A stretch of 64,000 bases of DNA, taken from contig JAFGKY010000046.1 in NCBI GenBank assembly GCA_016928305.1, forward strand, positions 1 through 64,000. Direction: 5' to 3'. Position 1 is the first letter of the stretch, and each line of letters starts with the position of its first letter. This document shows positions 42,444 to 51,233 of this stretch, piece after piece. The notes under the pieces were generated by a model. That model was not told the DNA's origin and made no database searches. It saw nothing but the letters and a program-made list of their open reading frames with translations. A program made the position numbers and the translations under genes. This DNA comes from Bacteroidales bacterium. Its GTDB lineage: Bacteria > Bacteroidota > Bacteroidia > Bacteroidales > UBA10428.

Positions 42444-42489
42444 GGAGTCCATGAGGGTACGGGATGACTGCCCGTACCCGGTTGACTCC
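42444..42489. repeat. Two-step hairpin after the lipoprotein gene
   Basis: Outer stem GGAGTC/GACTCC, internal loop, then a perfect 9-bp inner stem GGGTACGGG/CCCGTACCC with a 7-nt loop. The layout resembles the CCCACC hairpin though the sequence differs. It starts 49 bp after the stop and may end the transcript. The remaining 450 bp to the next gene hold a T9SS remnant. Confidence 0.75.
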
Positions 42490-42591
42490 TCCGGTCTAGA
42501 ATTGATTAATTCTTAATCCAGTACTCCTTTATGAAGTCATGCTGAATTTATTTCAGCATTGGCTGTCAGATAAATCCGGAGGTTACTTGCC

Positions 42592-42702
42592 GATGCCGGT
42601 TTGGCGGATACCTTACTTGATGGAGGGCATTATCTTGTACAGATCAAAAATGAGACATTCACTTTAGTCGAAAAGGTGTTTAAAAACAGGCCTGTACCTT
42701 AA
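42592..42702 (+). pseudogene. Remnant of a T9SS C-terminal sorting domain
   Basis: A 36-codon frame without a start, closed upstream by a stop at 42571 and ending TAA. It translates to DAGLADTLLDGGHYLVQIKN and continues to LVEKVFKN, which has the LxxGxYLVxI and KVF pattern of type A T9SS sorting domains. No ORF precedes it that could supply a passenger. It is the 3' scar of a lost secreted protein gene. Confidence 0.6.
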
Positions 42703-42845
42703 CGAAGGAACAACTATGCACATTGTGGTTTCATATGGATCATCAGGATTCCGGTATAATACGGGTAAGTATAATTCCAGTGAAAAATAGAATTTCAATA
42801 TTTCCTGAAGAATTGTTAATTTTAGATTAACCAAACATAACCAAT

Positions 42846-43394
42846 ATGAAAAAACTCCGGCATACCCTTATTTTAACAGCAGCCTGATGCCTCCGCCTGC
42901 TTATGATAAACTGCAACAGGCAAAATACGCCCAAAACAGTCGATTTACCTTTTACAGCCGAAGCCCTGGGTGAGTATAAATATGCAGGGCCCGATACCCT
43001 GCCCGATCAAAAATGCACCGATTCCCTGTCAGCCTGGCGAGCTATTGTTGATGCAACCGGAACCGGTACACCTATGGGCAGGTTTTCGGCGCATTTCGAT
43101 TTCTGTGGTGATAGTGTAAGCCATTATGGAAATGGCTATGCATTTCTGGAGGATGAAAACGGAGATACAATCTTTTTTGATGTCTCGGGACAGGTGCTGG
43201 ATGGCAGGCTGGAGGAGCATCCGGAATTTGTTGTCTCGTACTGGAAAGATTCTTTTAAGATCACCGGCGGAACAGGTCAATACAAAGGGGCCACCGGTAC
43301 TATTTTGAGTAATGATTATAACAGTTCCGAGGATCAATATTCGCATCATAACTGGACAGGAACGCTGACCCTGATCAAGGGGAATAAAAAATAA
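42846..43394 (+). pseudogene. Exported AOC/dirigent-like barrel protein with stop in its signal sequence
   Basis: An ATG at 42846 opens a typical signal sequence (MKKLRHTLILTAA) that hits an in-frame TGA at 42885; the same frame then runs on without interruption (CLRLLMINCNRQ) through a 163-residue protein (ATG at 42903) to 43394. The mature part has the pattern of an allene-oxide-cyclase/dirigent-like barrel (GRFSAHFDFCGD, GNGYAFLEDENGDTIFF, FKITGGTGQYKGATG). Without the first 13 codons, export is doubtful. Either the gene is recently broken, or there is a sequencing error at the TGA, or translation restarts at 42903. I record it as interrupted. Confidence 0.6.
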
Positions 43395-43468
43395 AGTCAC
43401 CTTCGGAATATAACGTTTTATTCTTAGGGCAAATTCAATCCCGGAGGTCTGTATAATAAAATACCATC

Positions 43469-45874
43469 ATGTTTTGCCGTATCCTTTTCCCGATGCTGAT
43501 CCTTCTGTTCAGTTTCAACAGTTATGGTCAGCTTTACAAGGACCCGAACGCTTCAATTGACGAGCGTGTGGAGGATCTGCTTTCACAGATGACGCTGGCG
43601 GAAAAGATCGGTCAGATGACGCAGGCGGAAAGAAGCCAGGTATCTTCAAACAATAACGTGACAACCTACTTCTTCGGCTCTGTCCTCAGCGGCGGCGGCT
43701 CGGTGCCCTCCACCAACACACCGCAGGGATGGGCTGATCTGTATGATATGCTGCAGGGACAGGCACTGGCAACCCGTCTGGGCATACCGCTGCTGTATGG
43801 TATCGATGCTGTTCACGGACACAACAATCTATATGGGGCAGTTATCTTTCCTCATAATATCGGTATGGGCTGCACCCGTGATACTGCCCTGGTAAAACAG
43901 GCTGCCCGCATTACAGCTACAGAAGTGGCCGCGACCGGCCTCGACTGGACTTTTTCACCCTGTATAGCCGTCCCCCGTGACGAACGCTGGGGAAGAACCT
44001 ATGAAGGATTCAGCGAGGATCCTGCATTGGTGGCAGCCATGGCCGCTGCAACTGTGGAAGGATACCAGGGCGACACGCTGGCTGACAGCGTGTCCATTAT
44101 CGCCTGTGTAAAGCATTACCTTGGCGACGGAGGTACTACAAACGGCGTGAATACCGGCAATACCGAGGTGGATGAAGCCACGCTCAGAGCCATACACCTG
44201 CCCGGATATATTAACGCTGTGAACAGTCATGTCGCCACAGTGATGGCCTCATACAGCAGCTGGAACGGTGAAAAAATGCACGGGAACAAATACCTGATCA
44301 CCGACGTGCTGAAGGGAGAGCTGGGATTTAAAGGATTCGTGGTCTCCGACTGGCATGCCATTGAGCAGATGCCCGGTACCCTGACTGAACAGATAAAAAA
44401 GGCTATCAATGCAGGTATTGATATGTCAATGGAACCTTATTCGCCGCTATCATTCATCAGCACACTGACAGCACTTGTTAATGCAGGTGAGGTACCGATA
44501 GAGCGAATTGATAACGCGGTGAGAAGAATCCTCCGGGTTAAGTTTGAAATGGGCCTGTTTGAAAGACCTTATGCAAACCGGACACTGCTCGACAGCACAG
44601 GAACAAAATCACACCGCAATATAGCCCGGCAATGCGTAAGGGAGTCACTGGTATTGCTGAAGAAGAGAGATGACCTGCTGCCGTTGGCAAAGGCAAACAT
44701 GCATATCCTTGTAGCCGGCGGCCATGCTGATAACGTGGGCTATCAATGCGGGGGCTGGACCCTGACACACCAGGGCGTATTCGGGGATGCCATTCCCGGA
44801 ACCTCAATTTATGATGGCCTTTTACAGGTTGCTCCGGGAAACACGTATACTTATTCACCTGATGGTTCAGAAGGAAGCACAGCCGATGCCGGTATTATTG
44901 TGATCGGGGAGGGTCCGTATGCCGAAGGTCCCGGCGACCGAAGCTCCATCGATAATATTATTTCCACTCAGCAAATCGAGTTGGTAAAAAAAGTAAAATC
45001 CTATGGCATGCCTGTGATCGTCATTTTGGTAACAGGACGACCTGTTAATATCATGGGATTTTTTCACTATGCTGATGCCATTATCGCTGCATGGCTGCCT
45101 GGTACGGAAGGACAAGGCATTGCCGATGTCCTATTTGGTGATTATATTCCTACAGGGCGTTTGAGTTATTCCTGGCCCGTTGATAATGCGCAGCTTCCGA
45201 TCAATGTTGGCGATACACCCTATGATCCCTTCTATCCGTACGATTACGGAATAACTTCATTCGATAATGCCACCCCGGGTTCGCTGCCCGAATTTTATTC
45301 AGCAGCCGTGAGTGCTTCCGGCGATTATATCGAGCTCTCCTTCAATAAAAAAATGCTCCTTCCTCAGGATCCGGGAACCTCTTTCACGGTTACAGCGGCA
45401 GGGACTGCCTGCCAGATCATCACAAGCTCATATGCTCCGGGTGATTCCTTCAGGGTGAGACTTGAAATCGATCCCCTGATTTATCAAAATGATCCGGTTT
45501 ATCTTTCATACTCACCCGGTACTTTTACTTCGGCTGATCTTGGCCTTGTAGGTGAAATAGTTGACTATAAAGTGTTAAACAACTCGGAGATCGCAGATAA
45601 TTCATTTCCTGAACTATTGACAAACGGTAGTACCGTTGTCTGGCCGAACCCTGCCGGAAATTTCTGCTATTTGTATCTGCAAGATTTTGATTGTTCAGCG
45701 GTGCATATTGAAATCTTTGACTTATCGGGACAACAATATAAGGTTTTATTAATGCCTGTCCCCGGGAAGGGTCTTGTGGAAATCGGACTGGAGGAACTGT
45801 CTGCAGGATTTTATTTAATACGGGTATTGGATAACGGAAAAACAAAAACCTTAAAATTACGGGTGGTAAAGTAG
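43469..45874 (+). CDS. T9SS-secreted GH3 beta-glucosidase
   Basis: 801 residues with a signal peptide (to about NSYGQ), the GH3 N-terminal barrel (about 25-375) and C-terminal domain (about 400-615). The nucleophile is D294 in GFVVSDWHA; other hallmarks are GIDAVHGHNN, FSPCIAVPRDERWGRTYEGFSEDP, CVKHYLGDG and ILVAGGHADNVGYQCGGWT. A type A sorting domain follows (about 725-801; VWPNPAGNFCYLY to KLRVVK). It hydrolyses terminal beta-linked glucose (or xylose) from oligosaccharides released by other enzymes, here at the cell surface or in the medium. It follows the interrupted barrel gene by 75 bp. Confidence 0.95.
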   Translation: MFCRILFPMLILLFSFNSYGQLYKDPNASIDERVEDLLSQMTLAEKIGQMTQAERSQVSSNNNVTTYFFGSVLSGGGSVPSTNTPQGWADLYDMLQGQALATRLGIPLLYGIDAVHGHNNLYGAVIFPHNIGMGCTRDTALVKQAARITATEVAATGLDWTFSPCIAVPRDERWGRTYEGFSEDPALVAAMAAATVEGYQGDTLADSVSIIACVKHYLGDGGTTNGVNTGNTEVDEATLRAIHLPGYINAVNSHVATVMASYSSWNGEKMHGNKYLITDVLKGELGFKGFVVSDWHAIEQMPGTLTEQIKKAINAGIDMSMEPYSPLSFISTLTALVNAGEVPIERIDNAVRRILRVKFEMGLFERPYANRTLLDSTGTKSHRNIARQCVRESLVLLKKRDDLLPLAKANMHILVAGGHADNVGYQCGGWTLTHQGVFGDAIPGTSIYDGLLQVAPGNTYTYSPDGSEGSTADAGIIVIGEGPYAEGPGDRSSIDNIISTQQIELVKKVKSYGMPVIVILVTGRPVNIMGFFHYADAIIAAWLPGTEGQGIADVLFGDYIPTGRLSYSWPVDNAQLPINVGDTPYDPFYPYDYGITSFDNATPGSLPEFYSAAVSASGDYIELSFNKKMLLPQDPGTSFTVTAAGTACQIITSSYAPGDSFRVRLEIDPLIYQNDPVYLSYSPGTFTSADLGLVGEIVDYKVLNNSEIADNSFPELLTNGSTVVWPNPAGNFCYLYLQDFDCSAVHIEIFDLSGQQYKVLLMPVPGKGLVEIGLEELSAGFYLIRVLDNGKTKTLKLRVVK

Positions 45875-46004
45875 ACTAAATAACTTAAATTGTTGCTTAT
45901 AAAGATTATAATCAATACTGTATAAACACAGACATACCCTTCTTAAATCAAAAATCGTCATTCTTAGTTCCTAAATCGCGATGTTTTCTGAACATTTCTT
46001 TAAT

Positions 46005-46110
46005 CCCCGGCTAAAGCTAGGGGAAATAGATTATGTACCTACAGTTCATCACTTATGCTCACACAACAATAACCCCAATCACAACAATCATAACAGATAT
46101 TGCCAGGTCT
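46005..46110. repeat. Second copy of the AGCCAGGGG-linked repeat
   Basis: Begins with an imperfect hairpin, CCCCGGCTAAAGCTAGGGG (46005-46023), and continues to CATAACAGATATTGCCAGG, matching 36642-36745 with substitutions. The region 45875-46004 shows nothing recognisable. Confidence 0.75.
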
Positions 46111-46123
46111 TTTTTATAGAACC

Positions 46124-46165
46124 AAGATCCAATAGTCAGGACCAAAGACCAAAGAATTAGAGAGT
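46124..46165. repeat. Degenerate AAGATCA-family heptads
   Basis: Six heptads (AAGATCC, AATAGTC, AGGACCA, AAGACCA, AAGAATT, AGAGAGT), an eroded relative of the arrays at 33929, 34044 and 36281. The 46165-46270 stretch matches 34095-34210. Confidence 0.65.
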
Positions 46166-46270
46166 AAAGACTTCTAAAATCATATATCGTATATCTTAAA
46201 TCAAAATACAGCAAATACCACCGGCTACTGATTACTGAATACCCTCTCCACCTAACTTACTGCCCCTGCA

Positions 46271-46291
46271 ACTAGTTACTTGTCACTAGTC
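46271..46291. repeat. ACTTGTC-family heptads before the iterons
   Basis: ACTAGTT, ACTTGTC, ACTAGTC followed by ACTTTCT, ending 16 bp before the first TGCAAC box of the 46491 leader. An additional TGCAAC overlaps the array at 46267. Confidence 0.8.
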
Positions 46292-46306
46292 ACTTTCTTA
46301 AAAAAA

Positions 46307-46383
46307 TGCAACCAGAATTCACGTCTGCAACACTGGTTCATTTTTTCAACCTCAGTACACTCAATCAGACATAAGTTTGCAAC
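46307..46383 (+). promoter_or_regulatory. TGCAAC boxes upstream of the 163-residue gene
   Basis: TGCAAC at 46307, 46326 and 46378 and the degenerate TTCAAC at 46345: spacing 19, 19, 33 bp, identical to the 40545 leader. The last box starts 113 bp before the ATG at 46491. The one degenerate box sits exactly where a box is expected, showing the spacing is not a coincidence. Confidence 0.75.
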
Positions 46384-46490
46384 CACTCTTCTTATTACCT
46401 GGCCTCGGTTTGCCGTTACTTTACACTATGATTTTTTCAGTCAGGAAATGTCTTCTGACAAATTTAATAACCAACCAAAATTATACTATT

Positions 46491-46979
46491 ATGAAAACAA
46501 TCATCATGTCATTGGTACTTGCGGCAGTTTGCTTTACTGCCCAGGCAGGGAAAAACAGTCTGAAATATGTCATCACCAAAAGTGATACATTGATCTGTGC
46601 AAGCCTCAGGTTTGGATTTGTGAATACCAAGTGTAGATTAAACACCGGAGAAAAAATGGTTATACCTTATGAAGACATTGTTGTCATAAGCAAGAATAGC
46701 CGCGTTAAAGAAAGAAAACCGGTGGTTGTGAATAACATGTTATCCGACAAAAGCGCGTTAATGGAACTTGTTGATTATAAAAATCATATACGGATCTTTA
46801 AATATGAGCAAGTCAACAATTCTACTGAAAAAAAGGATGTTATAATCAGTTTTTATAAAGATGGCAATTGCATAAACACACAAACAAATCCGGATATCGG
46901 GCAGATATATGATTTTGTTGATCATTACACGGATAATGACAATAAATTGGTAGGTATAGACAGTTCCGGTTCTGAATAA
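46491..46979 (+). CDS. Small exported protein of unknown function (paralogue 2)
   Basis: 162 residues. The ATG at 46491 gives MKTIIMSLVLAAVCFTAQAG, the same signal peptide as the 37092 protein; longer readings to 46377 run into the shared leader DNA. Conserved with the paralogue: LKYVITKSDTLICASLRFGF, KCRLNTGEK, IVVISKN, VKERKPV, FYKDGNCINTQTN and DIGQIYDFVDHYTDN. Mature protein about 142 residues, predicted mostly beta, soluble and periplasmic. No domain recognised. A rho-independent terminator at 47041 ends its transcript, so it is monocistronic. Shares the TGCAAC leader with 37092 and 40728. Confidence 0.85.
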   Translation: MKTIIMSLVLAAVCFTAQAGKNSLKYVITKSDTLICASLRFGFVNTKCRLNTGEKMVIPYEDIVVISKNSRVKERKPVVVNNMLSDKSALMELVDYKNHIRIFKYEQVNNSTEKKDVIISFYKDGNCINTQTNPDIGQIYDFVDHYTDNDNKLVGIDSSGSE

Positions 46980-47040
46980 GAGATTCAACAGTTTATGTTA
47001 TTCAGGAATGTCTGAAAATAAATTCAATGCATAGATCCTT

Positions 47041-47070
47041 AAACCTCTGCCCCGGCAGAGGTTTTTGTTT
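47041..47070 (+). terminator. Rho-independent terminator
   Basis: Perfect 10-bp stem AAACCTCTGC/GCAGAGGTTT around CCCG, then TTGTTT. It lies 61 bp after the stop of the 46491 gene. The rest of the 427-bp gap (47071-47406) holds the 21-bp inverted repeat partner at 47155 and nothing else recognised. Confidence 0.85.
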
Positions 47071-47154
47071 ATCGATATCATTCAGATAAATATTTTAAAA
47101 CCATTTACTCCTCTGGTGTGTGTTTCCAAACGCATACCTGATCTTTATGATACT

Positions 47155-47175
47155 ATTTCTCGCTGATTGCGCAGA
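47155..47175. repeat. 21-bp inverted repeat partner of 40361-40381
   Basis: ATTTCTCGCTGATTGCGCAG, exact reverse complement of 40361-40381. Followed by ATAAACGCCGATAACG. Confidence 0.7.
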
Positions 47176-47406
47176 TAAACGCCGATAACGTATTTTTCTG
47201 CCTCAATATGAGCAACCTGCTGCCCTTCGTATTTCAATGGCCATGTCTGCCAGAACATCTTTCTCATGATTTGATATGGACTTGCATGCTGACATGTTAC
47301 GCTGGCAAAGAAATAATCCCTTACCGTACAAACAACCGGTAAAATATATTGTATCTTGCGTAAGAAATAATTTTTATGTTACCGGAATTTTCATGGTTGA
47401 TCTATA

Positions 47407-48999
47407 TTGTCTGATATCATGCCATCCATAAATAAATACCTTACTATTTTGTTCACTGCAATTATTCATTATACGATAGTTATAACGATATATGCCGGAG
47501 ACATTCCTTACCACGAATCCCATGGATTCGGCACACAAACCGAGGGGGGATTATCAGGTACCGTGATCCGGGTGACCAACCTGAACAAAAGCGGCCCGGG
47601 CTCTTTGAAGGCGGCCTGTGAAGATTCGGGCATAAGGGTAGTGGTATTCGATGTGGGTGGGGTGATCGATCTCGACACAGGTACAATTGCCATAACACAT
47701 CCATACCTGACGGTTGCAGGTCAAACGGCTCCCTTTCCGGGCATTACCCTGATCAGGGGATCGTTATCGGTCAGGACCCACGATGTGGTAATACAGCACA
47801 TTGCTGTTCGTCCCGGGGATATGACCATAGAAACAGATGCAATTTCAGCCGGTGATGAGAATTCGGAGGTGCATCATGTTGTATTTGATCATTGTTCCGC
47901 TTCCTGGGCGACTGATGAAAACCTGAGCCTGAGAAACGCTTCCAACAATCATGATATCACCCTTTACAAATGCCTGATCGCCGAAGGACTGAATTTCCTT
48001 GATCATTCCTGTGGCTCACTGATCTATGGAGGGATCGATAACCTCAGCATCATCGGCTGCCTGTATGCGCATAATGTCCGCCGTAATCCCAGGATTAACA
48101 ACGGCACGGCGTTCGTGATAGCCAACAATATCTTTTATAACTGGGGCATTTTTACCGACAACAGCGGCAGTTATGCAAATTGTGTGCATCTCAGGAATGC
48201 CGGCGGATCTTTTGTAGGAAACCTGGCACTGGGCGGAAACAATACACAGGATCCCGGCACTGGTCTTTATTTTGTCAGGGGTCACGACGGTATGTATACC
48301 GGGGAAGGTTATTTTGAAGGCAATCTGCTTCGTCATGCTTACGGGCAGTCCGTTATCGGAGAGAACGATCATCTGATCACGAAGCTGGACAGCAAGCCTG
48401 TATGGCCGGAGGGATTTGTTGCAAAACCGGTATCCGAATCCATACACGATGTATTGCGGACCGTGGGCGCCCGGGCCGCGGATAGGGACCCGACGGACGA
48501 CAGGATCGTCAGATCGGTCATACATTGTTCCGGAAATATTATTGACCGGCAAAGTGATGTGGAAGGGTACCCTCAATATGAAATGACCAGCCGGTCGCTG
48601 ATAGTGCCCGATGATACAACGGAAAGGAGGAAATGGCTGGACAGCCTCTCAGCTGCCATTGATACGGATGATTCCCTGGATACCTCACCATTGGATCCGG
48701 TTATTACCAATACCGGGGAACAACAAACGTTTCAGGATCATAACCTCAACCTGACCTGTTACCCGAATCCTCACGAGTCAGGTACATTAATAAAATATGT
48801 TTTGAGTAAATCTGACAGGATAGTATTGAAAATTTACGATCTTACCGGCCGCGAAATCGCAACACCGGTGAATGGTTATTATACGACCGGGGAATATGAA
48901 GTAAACTGGAATTCAGCGGTCTGTCCGGCAGGAATTTACCTTTGCCGGATCGAGGCAGGCAATTATTCCGTATCACAAAAGATCATTTCCCGGCCATAG
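47407..48999 (+). CDS. T9SS-secreted pectate lyase-like protein
   Basis: 530 residues; the ATG at 47419 is an alternative start. Signal sequence to about IYAGD, then a parallel beta-helix of the PL1 family variant common in Bacteroidetes (about 30-400): GFGTQTEGGLSGTVIRVTNL, GSLKAACEDSGIRVVVFDVGG, TVAGQTAPFPGITL, VHHVVFDHCSASWATDENLSL, VRRNPRINNGTAFVIANNIFYNW. The type A sorting domain is at about 450-530 (CYPNPHESGTLI to SQKIISRP). Likely a secreted endo-pectate lyase cleaving de-esterified homogalacturonan. It differs from the 11846 enzyme in lacking extra binding modules. Confidence 0.9.
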   Translation: MSDIMPSINKYLTILFTAIIHYTIVITIYAGDIPYHESHGFGTQTEGGLSGTVIRVTNLNKSGPGSLKAACEDSGIRVVVFDVGGVIDLDTGTIAITHPYLTVAGQTAPFPGITLIRGSLSVRTHDVVIQHIAVRPGDMTIETDAISAGDENSEVHHVVFDHCSASWATDENLSLRNASNNHDITLYKCLIAEGLNFLDHSCGSLIYGGIDNLSIIGCLYAHNVRRNPRINNGTAFVIANNIFYNWGIFTDNSGSYANCVHLRNAGGSFVGNLALGGNNTQDPGTGLYFVRGHDGMYTGEGYFEGNLLRHAYGQSVIGENDHLITKLDSKPVWPEGFVAKPVSESIHDVLRTVGARAADRDPTDDRIVRSVIHCSGNIIDRQSDVEGYPQYEMTSRSLIVPDDTTERRKWLDSLSAAIDTDDSLDTSPLDPVITNTGEQQTFQDHNLNLTCYPNPHESGTLIKYVLSKSDRIVLKIYDLTGREIATPVNGYYTTGEYEVNWNSAVCPAGIYLCRIEAGNYSVSQKIISRP

Positions 49000-49052
49000 T
49001 ATCAATGTCGGATGCATAAGAATGCGAATTATGAGTTTGACCGTATTTTGTA

Positions 49053-49231
49053 TTGCCCGGAGGGCATAAGGTTTTGAAGTTAAGATAACCTTGATGATGG
49101 CTTCCCCGGAGGGAATTAGCAATATATTTGAATATAAAATGAATTAATCCTTTCTGATATTCCATAACACCCTCCGGGGTAAATCTGCTACCTCTTCCAT
49201 TTATTCTATAATACCTGATGCCCTCCGGGCA
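49053..49231. repeat. Nested inverted repeats between convergent genes
   Basis: Outer pair GCCCGGAGGGC (49055) and GCCCTCCGGGC (49220), inner pair CCCCGGAGGG (49104) and CCCTCCGGGG (49170), all exact. Flanks of the outer arms also pair (CATAAGG with CCTGATG-like). The 180-bp unit lies in the gap between the convergent genes at 47407 and 49327 and could act as a bidirectional terminator or be a mobile remnant. Confidence 0.75.
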
Positions 49232-49326
49232 GTCTAATATTAAATTCCACTCGTAATTCACATTAATAAGTATAAAATAATACGGCATAAAATCCATTAT
49301 CAGTTCATGAGGCTAACGGTAGCCCG

Positions 49327-51231
49327 TTATTTATCCATATCAACGGCCAGAAACAGCAAAATAAAACTTGTTCCCTTTCCGACTGTACTAGTTACTTTTA
49401 TTGTCCCCTTATTGAGTTTAACAAACTCATTAACCAGACTTAACCCTAATCCTATCCCCTTTTCTTTTTCCGTTCCATAGGTGCTTTTGTCCTCCCTGAA
49501 ATCAAATAGCAGGGGAATTTTCTCCTCCGGTATACCCATTCCGTTATCAGCGACGATAATTTCTGCTTTGCCTTCAGGAGTCAGACTGGTGGATATGTTT
49601 ATCCGGCCTCCCTTATAGGTGAATTTAATAGCATTGCTCAAAAGATTCCGGATGATCATCATCATGCTGTTCCGGTCTCCCGAAATGATAAGCTTGGTCT
49701 TAAGCTTCAGATCAATCCGGATATCCTTCAGCAATGCGATGGTGGAAAATAATTTAACTACCTCCTGTATGGCTGCTTTGGTATCTATTTTTTCTTCGAC
49801 ACAAGGAAACTTACCCTGTTGGTTCTGAGCCCAGTTGAGCAGGTTTTCCAAAAGACCGGTAAGGGAAAAAACGGTTTGATCAATATAATCGGTAATTTCG
49901 TGTAAGAGAGCCGGGGTATTATTTTCCAGACTTTCTTTGATCATATATGAAATACCGCCTATGGAGCCAATGGGTCCTCTGAGATCATGAGATATGACGG
50001 AAAAGAACTTGTCCTTTATACGGTTTAGTTCCATCAGCTCCCTGCTCTGTTTTTCCAGTAAGCTTCGACGTTCATCAAGGATAGCGGTGAGCTTTCGCAA
50101 CCGTTTGACACTGTAATAATACAGCATGATAAGACCTCCGGCCAGCAACAATATGAGTATCAGACTGCCAATAACAATACGCTGTATTATCCTGTTCTTT
50201 TCCAGTACATCAACCTCGGCCTGCTTTTTGGCCACTTCGAATTCCGTCCTCAGATCAGCCATTTTCTGAATGTTCTCATAGTTTTTGATACTGTCGTTGT
50301 AATTGATATACAACGACTGATAATAGCAGGCGCTGTCATACGCACCCAATACTATATATAACTGGGCCAGGCGATAGGCAGCGTCACGTTCCAGCTCAAT
50401 GATATTATTTTTTCTTGCATTATTGAAACTCTGCGTAGCACATACTACAGCTTGTTTTATTTCTCCTTTATGCTGAAGGATTCCGGCATATTCTATCATA
50501 TATTCGGTCACGGCATATGCATCGCCTTGTTCTTCGAGTATTTCAATAGCTCTGAGAAGATAATCCTCTGCCTTTATAAATTCTGACTTTCTGGAATATA
50601 CCAGTCCCGAATTTCCCAGGCAATAAGCATATTCAGTAAGGTAACCCAGCTTTTTGTATAGTTCGCTGGTGGTTGAAAACAGTACCAATGCCGTATCGTA
50701 GAGTCCGATACGATAATTTGCATATCCCAGATTGTGCAGAGCCGAAGCAAGTTTTATCGAATCCTTTTCCTTCCGGAAGATTTCTATTGCATCCTTCAGA
50801 TAGATCTTTTCATTATCGTGGTTCTCTTGTAAACTATAGGTTTCTGATATGTATACATAAACTGTGGCCAGACCAATGTTATTGTTTCCCTCCTTATAGC
50901 ATTTAGCTGCCTTCATGAAATTCTCCATTGCCAGGGCAAGTTTACCCGAATTAAGGTGCCCTACTCCCTTGTATACATAAGCAGGTGCAGGATTTATTCC
51001 TAGTTCTTCCGCCAGCCTGATCGCCTGTTCGCTGTATTTCAGAATGATGTCCGCATCGGATGAACCGGAGGCTATTTCACAGAGTATATTGTATTTTTGA
51101 ACATCGTCCTTTACCAGATCATGGGTGATCAGGTACAATAAACTGTCTGCTATATGCCCGTTTGACGCATATAACGAATTGACTGCTACAAAAAAAGCAA
51201 TGCATAAGCAGGATATATGACGGTAATGCAT
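49327..51231 (-). CDS. TPR-containing membrane sensor histidine kinase
   Basis: 634 residues: signal sequence (to about SLYAS), about six TPR-like helical pairs in the periplasm (about 40-330; ALHNLGYANYRIGLYDTAL, AYCLGNSGLVYSRKSEF), one TM helix (about 350-373), a coiled coil, HisKA with H415 in SVISHDLRGP, and HATPase (LLSNAIKFTYKGG, DNGMGIP, GIGLGLSL). This is the Bacteroidetes TPR-kinase layout, in which the periplasmic TPRs bind protein or peptide ligands. No response regulator lies next to it. It starts 2 bp after the stop of the 121-residue gene, so the two form an operon; that small protein could be a partner or modulator. Confidence 0.93.
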   Translation of the reverse strand: MHYRHISCLCIAFFVAVNSLYASNGHIADSLLYLITHDLVKDDVQKYNILCEIASGSSDADIILKYSEQAIRLAEELGINPAPAYVYKGVGHLNSGKLALAMENFMKAAKCYKEGNNNIGLATVYVYISETYSLQENHDNEKIYLKDAIEIFRKEKDSIKLASALHNLGYANYRIGLYDTALVLFSTTSELYKKLGYLTEYAYCLGNSGLVYSRKSEFIKAEDYLLRAIEILEEQGDAYAVTEYMIEYAGILQHKGEIKQAVVCATQSFNNARKNNIIELERDAAYRLAQLYIVLGAYDSACYYQSLYINYNDSIKNYENIQKMADLRTEFEVAKKQAEVDVLEKNRIIQRIVIGSLILILLLAGGLIMLYYYSVKRLRKLTAILDERRSLLEKQSRELMELNRIKDKFFSVISHDLRGPIGSIGGISYMIKESLENNTPALLHEITDYIDQTVFSLTGLLENLLNWAQNQQGKFPCVEEKIDTKAAIQEVVKLFSTIALLKDIRIDLKLKTKLIISGDRNSMMMIIRNLLSNAIKFTYKGGRINISTSLTPEGKAEIIVADNGMGIPEEKIPLLFDFREDKSTYGTEKEKGIGLGLSLVNEFVKLNKGTIKVTSTVGKGTSFILLFLAVDMDK

Positions 51232-51233
51232 GC

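Noticed and set aside
42846-43394. TGA as selenocysteine
   Set aside because: It lies in a signal sequence, and no hairpin of selenocysteine-insertion type is apparent after it.
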